64,000 bases of DNA from Typhlomys cinereus (Eukaryota; Chordata; Mammalia; Rodentia; Platacanthomyidae). This document shows, piece by piece, positions 12,165-25,559 of the stretch. How positions within the stretch are numbered: the stretch's first letter is position 1; each line of letters starts with the position of its first letter. The notes beneath the pieces are model-generated. The model was not told the origin of the DNA and did not search any database. It was given only the letters and a program-made list of their open reading frames with translations. The position numbers and the translations under genes were made by a program. The stretch lies in the NCBI GenBank assembly GCA_023101885.1, contig JALPQD010000053.1, forward strand, positions 2,792,447 through 2,856,446, in the 5' to 3' direction.

Positions 12165-14899
12165 CTGGGGAGACAGGCAGGGGGGCGGTGAGGGGTGAGG
12201 TCGGATCGGAGCCCCTCAGGAGCCCCTCACTGCCTCCCGGCCTCACCCGACCTACCAGATCAGGAGACTTCGGGCGGTGGCGGCAGCGGCAGCCAGGGCC
12301 ATGGTGACAGGGACACCGATGGGGAGGGGAACCGAGGGTCCTCCACCGCTGCCCACCTCCCCGGGGTCACAGATCTTCGTGGTGGGTGGGGGTGCCAGTG
12401 AGCTGGTAGTGCTGGTCGTGGTCTCTGGGGAGCATGGGGGAAACTCAGGGCAGGGCCAGGGCTGGGGGTCCCACACAGATCTAAGGTTTCACGAAGCACA
12501 CCATTCCTGCTCCCTGGCCTGCTGCTGCTCCCTCCCCCTGCCCCACCATCATTATCCTGCTTCCTAAAGCTTAGCGATGACCCCTGTACCTAGCAACCCC
12601 CACCAAAGACAGCTAACGAGCAAATGTCCGAATACAGACAGGGGTTAATGTGGCAGCCAGGAAGAACGAGCCGCAGGCTCCACTCTTGGAAGCTGGAGGC
12701 TGCGAGACAGAGCCGGGCCAGGAGGATACAGGGAACAGGGGCTGGGAAAAGGCAGGCTCACCAGGGGCCTGGGCCTCAGTGGTGAGGTGACGGGGTTCCT
12801 CAGTCCAGGGCGTGGCGTGAGCCGCCACGCTCCAGTCGCTCCACGTCCCGATCTCGTTGTCCTTGGCTGCCACCTGCACAATGTACTCCTTCCCGGCATA
12901 GGCATCCGTGATGGTGTGCGCCGTGCCGTCAGACAGCTCCACCTGCAGCCACATGGAGGGAAGAGGACGCCTCTGGGGTCAGTAGTCAGGACACTGCCAG
13001 AGGCATCTTTGTTTCCTCTGGGAAGAAGTGGGGGACCCCTGAAGTGAGTGAGGTAAGACTTCCCCCATGGAGATCCCCTTGGGAGAGTAAAGACATGTCA
13101 GGGGGGAAAAAAAGAACCTGAAGAGGCTAAAATACCCCCAGAATGATTTGCTGGGTGCAGCTCTCTCACTCTCCCCAGCCTGCCTGACCCCTGACCTCAG
13201 GCCCAGGCTGGACGTGCCAAAGGATGACAATGCAGAGCAAAAGGGTGGCAGCCCCCTCTTCTCCCAGCAGGACTCACGAAGGAAAAGGGCAGACACTGAT
13301 GTTGGAGCCCCGGTGCTGCCTGAGTCAGATTCTGGCTCTATCTATCCCTGGCTAACTCAGACCCGACTACTTAGCATCCATGGGTCTTGTAACCTGTAAG
13401 CTGGTGTTAACGACAGTGTCCGCCTGAGGGCCCACATGGGGACTAGGTCACGGGGAAAGCACCAAGTAGCCTGCACTTGTCACTATGCCCACGGTCCCAC
13501 CGACCACAAAGAAGCCTCTTTCCCAGTAAGGCCTCCACATGGTTATCACCTGGTTCAAGTGGAAAGGGGTGGGCGTACCCCTTAGGGTAGCAGGACAGCT
13601 GTCTGTTTCCTCCTGGGGGCATCACATCACTACCCCACTCCACACCCCCTCCTCTTGCTGGCCCCATCCTGTGGATCTCCCCCATCCTCCAGGGCGGCCT
13701 GCCTGTCCGGCGCCCCTTCCAGGTCCAGGCTGGGCTCTGGTTCATCTCAGCGGCACCCGCCGCCTCATTAAGCCGCCTCATAAACAGGGGCAGCCGGCAG
13801 GGGGGGGCGGAGGAGGGGGCCGCTCTGGGCCATGTCTGGCTTCAGGCCTTTTTGGTCCCTGTTCCAATCCCCCCCCCAAAAAAAACCTGACCTGATAGAA
13901 ACCTGACTCTATGTGTGTGTGTGTATCTGTGCACGTGCAATTGGGCCCAAGCACAGCAGAAAGCCCCTTCCTGATATGGGAGGTCCCAGTAAAGGTCAAG
14001 GTCACGCTGAATCATGGGAGCACCGATCCTGGATCAATCAATTCTACTCCAGTCTTGCAAGATGGGTGGACGCCAAAGACCCACATCTCAAGAAGCTGAG
14101 TCTCAATCCCAACTCTGTCCCCCCACCCCCAATTCATGTGTCTGTAGAGACTCTCTGGCTGATTAGCTCCAGCTCGCTCAGCCCTTCCTTCCTCCTTTGT
14201 GGCCTACAGACCTCTGCATCTGACTTTCCCCAACACAAGGGAGAGCATCAAGGGGGTAGATCAAACTGCCACCTCACCGATGGGCTCATGGCGCCACACT
14301 TCTAGGAATGTGGCCCAGGAGCCAATGGTCTCCAGAGTGTGACGACTCCTAGGTCTAGACCTTCATGCTAGGTTGTTGCTGATCCCCTCGCCTTGGGGTT
14401 TTCCACACAGTTGGCTGCAGCAGATGCCGGATTCCACCCCTCCTCAAGTATCCTGGTGAAGTTTGGGCCAGGGCAGGTGACACAGCAAACCCATGCTGAG
14501 TGCCCAGGTCTTGCCTGGCTCTTGTCTATACTGACTGCCTGAACCAGAGCTCCTGGACTCTATTTTTCTGTAATTCCTGGCCTATATTCCCCTCCTGAAA
14601 AATCCAACTGATGCTTTGCTCTCCTCTCCCAGTTAGATACCTGTCTCTCTCCACGATCAAGGATAAAGAATATATTCCGTACTGAGCAAAACTCAAGTTG
14701 AAAAGAGTCATAAATCTATAATCCCAAGGCCTGTGAGACATGGAACAAGACCAGATTGTGCCACGGGACACACATGTTCTCTGCCCACATCAGTACTGGG
14801 CCAGTTGTGTCCATGACTGGGGCCAGAGCATGGTGCTTGACATGTTGGTCCCATCATGTATGGGACATGATTCCTGCTGGGAGCCACGTGTGTGCGTGT

Positions 14900-14941
<42 letters not shown>

Positions 14942-17900
14942 GTGTGTGCGTGTGTGTGTGTGGTGGGCAATATGCCAGGTCCACGGCAAGGCGTGTGCGC
15001 TGCAACGCGCAGGGCTGCTGCCTGTAGCTCGTTAGCGGGGGAGGGGGGCTTGTGAAACCAGACCCTGGTTATTAGCAATGCATTAGGCGCGGGCAGCTGG
15101 CCAGGCGGGAGGGACGCCGGACTCTGTCAGGGAACACGTGAGAGTGTGAGTAGCCTTTGTGGGGGCCAGGCCCACAGCCAGGACAGGCACCTAGGAATCG
15201 GATTACGTACTTTAAAGGCCAGACAGGAAAGGGACGTAAGGAGATGGTACTAGAGCCTGATGGACACAGTGGGGGTACAGGTTGACCCCCAGAAGCCAGC
15301 CTGACTTGCCTCATGGAGCACCCTCCCAGCCTCAGTCTTAGCCCAGAGCCTATGGGCACCCAAGTGCCCACAGTTTGATTGTCCCTGGATTCTCAATATG
15401 AGAACACTCTCAAGACTAGACTCCCCCAAACATCTGAGTGTTTCCCCTGAGCTTTCCATAATAGCTTGTTCAATATCTCGACCACAGCATAACTCCACAC
15501 TGATCCTTGTTCTCTGTTTGGTCCCAAGCCCAGACTATCACTTGCCCTATAACCTTAAACTGACCTTTAAACTGGGTATGACTTTGGAGCCTAGGTGGTC
15601 CTCATAGTCTAAATTCATTCCCTAGACCAAGCTTGTCCCTAGCGGTTGATCTGTAAGTCCTTGAGGGCCAGGACTGTCCCGCCCCTCGGGTCCAGCACAG
15701 ACCTATGAGCTGGCTCAGAGTGTGAACGGAAGCTGTTTGGTCAGAGCTCGCAACTGAAGGTAAGGAGCAGGAAACAATGCTTGTCTGCCTGTCTTCTCCC
15801 TGCCGTCACCCTCCAGCACTTCTCTCCACTACCCTGGGGGACCTTAGACCTCAGAAGTGTTTTCTCACACGTCCATGGAAACTAAGGACGCTTCCCTCAG
15901 CTCCCTCCATTTCCCTGAGTCCCTTTGGTCCCCTTTCTCCTCGAAGAGCCTCTCTCATTGCCACTGGGTCTCATTTTGGTGCTGCTACCCCAGGGCGCGG
16001 ATGCACCTCACTCTGTGGGCAAGGCGGGCACTCACATGCTGCCACTGGTCCAGGATGAGGGGCCGGTAGCGTAGAAAGAACTTGAGAGGAAAGGACTCAG
16101 GGTCAGGCCAGGTCGAGGGGGTCTGCCATGTCACCTCCAGCCGGCGGGGGTTGCTGGGCACGGGCCGGGCTACCACGTTTTCTGGAGGATCAGGTTTCAC
16201 TGTTCAGAGGACACAACTTCGTTAATATACGAATCTCTGGGAACAACCCCATGTTGTCAGCCCTGGCCATATATCAGCCTCCACCTCAGCCAACCATCAA
16301 CGTCATCATGGGTCACCAGTCTTTCTGTCATCAGCTCTGGCAACTCCAGCTAACAACCATCTTGTTACTTCCACCACCTCTGCCATCCTCATGGCCACCT
16401 TTGACTGTCACTACAATAGAGAGCTCCAGCTTTCGGTATTGGCATCCTAAATTTTAACCCATCACAATCCCATCTTCACGTTGGACAAAGACAAAGTCCA
16501 TGCAATGCCCCTGACATAACTACTACCACCTCCATCACCACCTGGACCCCCCCACACCCTGCGGCCTTAACCAGCATCACCTACTCCCCACCCCCAGCAG
16601 CCTGGTCTCCTCTCAGATTTTCCAGATCCAAACTGAGACTTGGCCTCTCTTGGAATAGTCTGGGTTTAAAGCTGCTCTGTGGGTTAGCGCTCTGCTGGGG
16701 ATCTGATGACAACATCCAAGAGCCCAGATCGTGCAAAAATAGTCTGGGTAGGGATCCAGCTGTGGGACATGGGGAGAAGATGGGCAGGCAGGGAATCTGG
16801 GGAGGACAGAGCGGAGGAAGGGAGGAGGATCTGTTGGGGATGGGAGAGGAGCAAGCAGAGCCTGCCTGGGGTAGGACAGGGACACTCAGGGGGTCTAGAT
16901 GTGACGAAGGGGTGGGGGGGCAGTATCTGTCCCAGGACTGTCTCCTGTTCTGACACCTCATTCATCACTGGCCGTAAGGAAGCCATTAGCATGGGAGGGG
17001 GACTGCAGCTGTGCAAGGGTCTGGTCCAGCCCGCCCCCCTCCTCCTGCTGCATGCTCTCCCCGCCAGAAAGATGATGAAAAGTGCTGCTGGAAAGATCTC
17101 TTTGCCCTGAAAGCAAAGAATATTCACTTTCATAATCACAGGTGCATACATGTCATGTACACATGTGCATACGTATGTGAAGGCATGTCTGTGCCACGTA
17201 CACTCATGTGAACATCCTCACCAATGCTCATGCACACCTCTAACACACTTCCATTTACATACTCCCAATGGGATACACAGCAGTCCCATCTCTCCCCACA
17301 CACATTACCACCCCACGTACCGATGGTGAACTCATCAAAGGTGATAGCCGTGGCATTGTGCCCCAGGGCATTGCTGACACTTATAGAGACCTTGTACTTG
17401 ATGGTGGAGAACAGGTGCATGTAGCGGATGTGGCAGCGGTTCTTGAGGGCTGGGTCCTTCTCACAGACCATAATCTTGGAGCCATGCCTGGAAGGGAATG
17501 AGGCCCAGGTACTGTTACCAACATCAAGGGTCAGGTGGGGGCAAGTTGGGGAAGGTCAACCCCAAAGGTGGATTGGGGTCTTGAACTGAGGGCGTGATGG
17601 GGAGCAGGAAAAGGTCAGGACTGGAACCGGGTCACGGACGCAGCTACTCACAGCACAGTCACATTGAAGGTGTTGGGGATGTAGGTAGGGCTGGGCAGAT
17701 GCCAGCTGCAGTAGAAGCCCTTGGGGTAAGTGTTGGACCGGCAGCTGAGCACGGGCTCCCTCGGCGGCACTGGAGGTGAGAACAGGGAGGTCAGGGCATC
17801 CTAGGAGCCTCTGGTCCCCTGTACTAATGTAGGGACAAGTGGGCCCCAGAGCCTCAGCCCTCCCCTCTCAACCTATCATCTATGCCAAAGGTGGGGGTGG

Positions 17901-19689
17901 GGCTTGTCAGCGAGGGTCTGAGGCTTCCCAGGCCACAGAGAGCCAGATGTTTAATTAAAGAAAAACAAGGCTGTGTGGAGGAGCCCCCCCCCACCTGCTC
18001 AAAGGAGGCAGGAACTGCGGGGAGCAGGGGGCTGCGGGCCTCAGTTCATCAATCACAGTATGGAGGTGATAGCTGAGGGAACCAGCCCCAGCCCACATCT
18101 CCTGTCAGGCTGTGTCCCGTCCCAGAGAAGAACAGTTGCCACAGAGACTGAAGACTCCTAAATGGTTCCTCTGAATGGGGTGATGGAGGCATGTTTTCTG
18201 GAGAAGAGACACCCCAGGCTTTCTCTCCTTAGAGACTGGTACAAGGATGGATCTTGTGGTCGCACTGGAGCACTAAAGGTTAGTCATGTGCATATCGGTA
18301 TGTACACATACCTGCTTACACAGGTGTATGTTACCTGCACGTCTGTGATGCGAATGAGCGACTAAAGGCATGGAGGAGCGTCTATGCATGCATGGCTGTC
18401 AGAGTGCACGTCACCCACACGTGACCATGAGTGAGTATGTAGGCTTGTGCAAAGTATCTTGTTGAAGGAAGGCTGTTTGCTCCCTTTGTGTATACACCCA
18501 TTCCCTAGGTCCTCCATCCCGTAAGAAAGGCCAGGACAGAGTCAGCAGGTGCCTTCATTCTGAAATAAGGAGGAGGCACAGAGGAAGATGCAGCTCTGCT
18601 TGAGGTCACATGGCAAATCAGAGCCGGAATACACTCCAGAAGGGGATTACCCACCTACATGACCACACTTGGTAAGTAAGTCCTTTCTTCTGTCTACCCA
18701 CTTTTTGCTGCTGTGAGCTCTCAGCCCAGCTGTCTTACCCTCAGGCATTGGGCAAGGCGTGAGGATAGGCGGCTCAAGTTCCTGGAAGGAGGCAGCTTGT
18801 GTGATCCGACCCAGGCAAGGAATGTCCGTCTGTGGCTCTGGGGACACGGACACCGCCCTCCTGTGCCCCCCTCTCCCCTCTCCCCGCCCCCTGCCTGACA
18901 GGTGGACAGGAAATGGGAGGGGGGGCAGCTCAAGAAGCCAGGAAGAGCGAAGGAGTCCATATCTATGCTTGCCGAGTGGCCATGGTGACCCCCGGGAAAC
19001 GGTGCCTTGCATCCACGGCATGGCCTGGAGTGGATTTGTGTGCACGGCCAGGGTGTGCATTCTGCGTGAGGCTGCGGAGGGATGTGAGGCTTAGGGCGCA
19101 CTCTGCAGCGGGACATGAAGCGCAGAGAGGCAGAAGGGAACGGTCTGTGCGGCAGGTGGAGCAGCTCCATCCCTGGCCTGCTGGGGAGAGCCCACAGCGC
19201 CACTCTTCATTCTGCCCCTCCATGTGTCCCCGGGGAAGCCCACCTGCCCTGTGTGTGCATCTCATGTCACCTGCATGTTGTTGGTCCTGCGTGCCTTTAT
19301 TGTCCCTTGTCCTATCTACCCACAGGTACAGAACGCCGCGTAGGGGTGGGGTAGGGGGGGCGGTCAAGGACACAGGAAGTGCCTTCTGGGGGACCGTAGG
19401 CCAGGCCAGAGTTGGCAGCAGCTCCAGGAGGAAAGGACATTCTGAGGTCGGCCGGAGAAGCCTCCACTCCCCGCTCCTGTTGCCACCCCTCCCCTCACCC
19501 CCAGGCTTCAAAGGAGAAGGGCGCTGGACAGGGGGTGAAGCTGCAGAGTCAGCTCCCTGCTGCCCGCCCGCCCGGGACTGTGGAGGGCAGAGCAGGCCAT
19601 GGCCCTGGACTCACAGGCCCCCCTCCTCCCTGGCCAGCCCAACCATTGCTACCAGACCTGTCCTGCCCCTTAGAGCAGCGCGCTCGTGT

Positions 19690-19727
<38 letters not shown>

Positions 19728-21767
19728 CTCCCCCTCAGTTCCCCTGTCTGACTGGGCAGGTCACAGGGGGCTGGAGGCCAGGCAGGGGCTTTTTCTGTCA
19801 TCTGGCTACTCCTGCCTGGCCTTGAGCCCTGAGTAGGGAAGGGCTTGGGTTTCCTGACAGGGACCAGGTTTCTCAGAGGGAAAAGGAGGAAAGAAAAACA
19901 AAGAAAAGGAAGAAAAGGAGTGACTTGCTGCAGCTGGAGCCCAGCTGAGGGGCCGGGTGGGCGGAGGAGATGGGGGTGCTGTGAGAGACCAAGTGTGAGA
20001 TTGTGGGACAGTGTGGGGTTGGGAGGCCTGTTGCGAGTGTGCTATGAGCTGGGGAAAGCTGTTTCTAAGATGCCGGGAGGTGCCGTCTGTAACTCAGAGA
20101 GGCTGCGCGTGTGAGACTCAGTAGTACAGCACCGGAGGCAAGGTGGCACCCGCAGGACGGCTGTCTTGGTGACTCAGCGTGGTGCTGTTTGATTGGCAGC
20201 TGTCTACATGGGTGAGGTTTACAACCTCTGTGAGTGTGCCCGTATGTCACTGCACCTGAAACACACATGCGAGAGACACCGCCTGTGCGACGGAACGGAA
20301 GCCTGAGTATATTTTGTGACCCGTGGGTGGAAGCTGCCCTGCATTCCCAGCATATCCACACATGGGAGCTGCATGCACTGGGAGAACAAGTTCGGAGCAT
20401 CCGGGCCCTGTACATACATACAGTTCCACATACAGGCGAGAAGCCTCGGTATCCTGGGTCTCCTTCATGGGGGTTCCTGAGATGCCTAAGTGACTGTGTC
20501 AGCTGTGACAGGGTGTCCCTGAGTCCCATGTGGGGATGTGCACGTGTGTATGCGTGCGTGTGCCCTGCTGGCCTGAGGTCTGTTTGTTTTCCTCCTAATT
20601 GGCTTGTTTTTCCATGTCCATCCCACCAAACCGCATGTTTTTCCTCTCATCCAGCCAGCCCGCCTGGGCCAGAGCCCCCGGCACGCATGAGGCCTGCCCG
20701 CTGGCCTAGAGGAGAGGAGGGGCAGGCTGCCCACACACTGGGCCAGGCCAGTTCAGGCCAGGGTGCAGTGCAATGACCCTTCCACTCGGGTCCTGCCCAT
20801 GCCACACCCACACTACTCCTCAGGCCTGGTATTCAAAGCTCATGGCCTGTCTCAACCTTTATTTGTGGGATCCCTTAAGACACCCCAAGTTTTGAACTCT
20901 CAAATACCTCCTCCTGCCTCCCACTCACTTCTCTCCAGACACCTTCAACCACAATTCTTTGCTGGCTAATCTTTCTTCCCAGCCAAATAGGGATAGAGAT
21001 AGTAATGCTGAACCAGGAGTTTCTAGCTTGGCTACTCTCAAAGGCAAAAAAAAAAAAAAAAAAGGGGGTGGGGTGGGGTGGGGAGAGACAAAAACTGTCC
21101 ATTTAAAAAGTATTTTAATCTCTGGTTTGTTTTAGCAGAAGATCAGAGTGATCAACAGCGTTTAGTAAACAAAAGAATGCTACTAAAAGGAACATTGTGA
21201 TACTGTTTCCTAATGCAATCAGTAAGGAGTCCTTTTTGCTGTGTGAGAATCCACCTGAAGGCAGAAAGGGGGCGCAGGAGAAAGCAGGGCAGGGAAACAG
21301 CCTGATTATGCAGTCTTCCAACGGAATATCATCATGCTCAAGTTCCTCTGGAAATGGAAATAGCAATCTTGCATGTTTAGGATAAACAATCCTGTTCTGA
21401 ATGACCCACAAATCAGAGGTAACTGTTGAGTTCTCTCAAATATGGTAAAAAGGGTAATTTGATATCAAGTGTGAACAAACTCAGTCTCTTGTTACTCGTG
21501 TAAACTGGCTGAGACAATGGTAATTAATATCCTTTGTTTCTCTGACCAGGTCTTTAGAAGGAAATAAGGCAACGTAAGATAAGTGCTTATTATAAGTGCT
21601 ACGACGAATTCATGGCCAGCCCTTTCTCTACCCTGAAGGGCAAATGACTACTATATATAAGTGGTCAGGACTGTAGTCTCAAAGGGGCTTCTGTGGGTAT
21701 GTCCCGTGGACAGTGCTTACTCTTTTTTATTTATTTTTATTTTTTTATTATTTATTCAATTGTGTGT

Positions 21768-21799
<32 letters not shown>

Positions 21800-23460
21800 A
21801 GAACCACAGGCGAATTCGGGAACCACCATGGACTGCTTCCACCTCCTCCTTGTTTACTCTGCCCTGGGATTCACAGGCTCCGCCTACCAGGACCAGAAAC
21901 ACAGGCCACCCTCGCTTCCGCCCGGCGTCTATACATGGGGTCTAGGATCCGAACTCAGGACCTTCCGCCTGCAAGGCAGAGGCTTAACCCCTGAGCCACC
22001 TCTCCAGCCCCCATAGTGCTTACTCTTAAGACCTTCTCAAAGACTGTGGCACCAGGGAAGAGGTCCAGGACCACCAAACACCAGCCCTCACTACCAGCTT
22101 GTTCATCCCGAGAATTTCGAGAGCCAAACTGAGAAGATAGGCGTGCGAGTGACTAGCACTGAGGTGACCTCATCCTTCTTCCCATGGTGGTCAGAAAACA
22201 TTTTCCCCTGTAAGGTTCTGGAGCTGGTCTGGGTTCTGCTTATAGACTAGGCCAAGAGGAGCCAGTCGGCCTGGTCCTGCATTTCTCCATATGGCCAACA
22301 GGGGTCACTCCACCCTTGACTTGCAACTAAAACATGTAGTCTGACTACCATCTCTTCAGTTCCAACTCATTTGAAAAGGCTTTTCCATAGGGAAAGGTAC
22401 ATTCCCCCTCTAGCCTATTTCACACCTCATTCAGCCCCACTAGTGGGTATTTTGTGTGAGTTGCTATGCAGCTCTTCAGCTTAACATTTCATATGGCTGT
22501 TTACATTGGTCTCCTGACGACGGGCAAGCGGTGACTTTCAGATATCATGTCTCCTAGGTAGCTTCCAGGGAACGAAGGAACAGTTTTTTGATTGTAGGGT
22601 AAGTTAAAACCAAATAGGATGTGGCCAGAGAAGCTTGAATTTTTGGCTCAGGAGAAAAGAAACACAGAGTTTTCTTTTTCCCTCTGTTGGGTCCCTCTGG
22701 CCAAGAGAAGGGTGTCTACCTACCTGACCCGCTGATGTTCTCATCATCTTGCCTTCTCTAACCCCCACATTCCAAATCACACTGATCCAGTTTTCTCTCT
22801 GTCCTTCTGCTGGCTATGGCTCTTTTGTGGCTCATTTTTCTCCATCAAAATATGCTGATGAACTTCAAGGCTCAATTCTTACCTTGTAATCTCTTCTTAC
22901 CTCCCTCCCATAGCCCCAAAATTTCCTGTCTTGGGCCCCAGACCTTCGTCTGCTGATTACCAGCTACCAATTCCAAGTTGTTCCCTGAGGACCTTCACCC
23001 AACATGTCTATAACAGACACCAATGTCTGTACATCATTTGCCCACGACTTCTGTTATTGTTCCCTTAAAAGCCCCCTCTGACATTGGCGATATAGTTCAG
23101 CTGGTCAGGCACCTGCCTGTAAACCTCGCAATCTGAGTTCCATCCCCAGAAGGAGAGAAATGACCAACACCCTGCTCCGTGACTTGCGTTCTCTTTAAAG
23201 TAAATAACGGCTGGAGAGATGACTCAGGGGTTAAGACTCTGCTTCACAAGCAGAAGGTCCTGAGTTTTGATCCCAGGTCCCACGTAAAAATACCAGGTGG
23301 AATCAGTAGCCTGTACTTCCCGCCCTGGTGGGTGGAGCCTAGGAAATCCCAGAGTGAAGCAAGAAGGAGGTAGAAGCAATGCAGGATGATTCCCGAAGTC
23401 ACCCTTGGTCCTCCACAGAGACCTACAGTGCCCTCTGATATACACATCTACATACAATAA

Positions 23461-23514
<54 letters not shown>

Positions 23515-25426
23515 AATAAATCTTTTTTAAAAAATCCTCTCTGATCATCAAAGTTGCTTTGTCTGCAGGGACATCAGACTGAAAGTGCTAAAGAAATAAG
23601 GCACTTTTTTAAAGAACACACTCAACTATGAGAATCCTTCACCAATGATGACAGGAGACAGCATCTAAACATTCTCCTTCACCGCTTAGGAAGTGAATTC
23701 TGAAGTGTACATTTTGCATCCCACACCCAGAGTTTCCCTCACTCTTACTGTCAAGAAACAATAAACCCTCTGATAACTCACTTTTTCAGGAACAAATGTA
23801 ACTCTGTGGCCCAAATGGATCTCAAATTTTTGCTCTTCCTGCCTCAGCCTCCTCAGCGTTAGGAATATAGGTGTATCTATCTTGCCATGCCCACTGATAA
23901 CTCTTTTAAACTTCCTTTTTCTATGGCACTTTCCCATTCCTTTAAGAATTTTTCGTTTTCTGCCAAATAAACTGCTTCCATTCAGAATCTGTTGGAATCT
24001 GATTCTAGAAAAAGCCAAACGCAGCCACTTTCACTCTTTCCTGTGGAGGTGACCTTACCTCCAGCCTTCTTTTTTTTTTTTTTTTTCTTGCCGTCAATTG
24101 AGAACTTTATTAGGCGCGGTCGCTGGCAGCACTCTGCCCCGGCCGGGCCGCTGCACGGGGAGGGGGCGGCTCCGACTTCCAGCCTTCTTAACTCCTCCCA
24201 CTTGAAACTCTCGGGCTAGCCCCAGCTCCATCCAACCTACTACCAAGTCCTAGAGAGACAACGCCCCTACTTCCTCAACTTCATTCTCTGATCCCTGATT
24301 CTCACCTGTATTTGCCACTAGCTTTGCCCGTCCAGTCTGTCTTTCTGCACTGCATTTAAGAAGAATCCTGCCTGGACATGACTCAGACCATGTCATTGCC
24401 CAGTTTCTAGAACCATGACCTGCACTCTGTCCACAGCTTCACCATTACCAGCTCAAGTCCTAGTGCCATACCCTCGTAGCAGAAGGCCTAGAGACACACT
24501 CAGCTCTCCACCAGAAATGACATTTCCATGTATTTTCTAAATCCTGAGTCATCTTGTGTCTCTTACTCTAGTAAACCTTCCTCTTCCTCTGAGGTTTTCT
24601 AAACTGTTCTTTCTATTCCTGCTTATAATAACCTTATATCCCATTCCCTCCCTTGGGTACTTTGGCCAGATCCTTTGGGAGCAGGCACAGTGAGGCTGCT
24701 CCAGCTCAGAGCTGTGACCCCAGAATCCCTTTCTACCCATCAACCTTTGCCAGCCCTTCTCTATCCATTATGTCACAGGGGACAGGAAGGACTTCAGGAT
24801 CTCAAAGACCCCCCTGGGCGTGGAATACATGGGACTCAATGTGCAAGAAGAGAGTCAGAAGTCAGAAGAGACAGGACAAGATCAGAGAGCAAAGGTCAGG
24901 CAGCACCCCCACCCCCCACTCTCCCAATAGGAAGAAGACTTGATCCAGACTAGAGTTCTGGGTCTCAAGAAAGGAAGTCAGTTCTGGGGGTCAGACCCAG
25001 GAGCAGCACTTACAGCCCACGTGCAGCAGCACTTGGTGGCGCAGATGCCAGGAGTCCCGGTGGAAACAAGCGTAGAGGCCGCTGTGGCTCAGCTCCAGGC
25101 TGCGCAGCACCAGCTGGGAACCGTTGAGCAGGTCCGGGGCCAGGTCTGTGCCATTCACCCGCCATGTCACGGCTGCGTCCCAATCTGCCGTCCCGCACGG
25201 CAGCGTGACATCTGAACCCAGGCGCTCATACTGCACATGGGGCGCATCTGCAGGAGGGCACAGGACGACATTCACGGATCGCAGCTCTGCCTAGCACTTC
25301 CCCAGGCATCCAGGTGAGACCAGGAAGGCGAGAGGCTCTGTCTGAGAACGTGTCTCCAGAGACGGGGCACATGAAAAATTTTTCTGTGGCTATGCAGGTT
25401 GACAGGTAGGTGAGTGTCTCATTTTG

Positions 25427-25483
<57 letters not shown>

Positions 25484-25523
25484 TGTGTGTGTGTTTGTGT
25501 GTGTGTGATAGAGCGAGAGCAAG

Positions 25524-25559
<36 letters not shown>

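Larger units (their letters stand above)
12943..16035 (-). other. Cntfr intron 7
   Basis: This 3.1-kb intron is mostly unique sequence. It contains a TG microsatellite at 14888-14963 and a tandem pair of 13-mers with homeodomain/CDX-like cores at 13759-13784. No recent SINE was recognised. Confidence 0.8.
17770..25013 (-). other. Cntfr intron 4
   Basis: This 7.2-kb intron contains a CA microsatellite (19691-19725), a poly(A) run (21046-21063), two tRNA-derived SINE copies (21725-22014, minus; 23209-23536, plus), an ID/B3-like fragment (23075-23160), an ATAG microsatellite (23457-23511), a B1-like fragment (23795-23890) and a short retrocopy (24072-24177). 18830-19650 is GC-rich without a CpG island. 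The rest is unique. Confidence 0.8.

Noticed and set aside
18832..19836. 334-codon plus-strand open frame in intron 4
   Set aside because: It runs through a CA microsatellite (poly His-Thr), has no recognisable domain, and lies in GC-rich intron sequence with an overlapping frame on the other strand.
23457..23511. Regularly repeated units that could suggest a CRISPR array
   Set aside because: Uninterrupted tetranucleotide microsatellite without spacers, in a mammalian genome.
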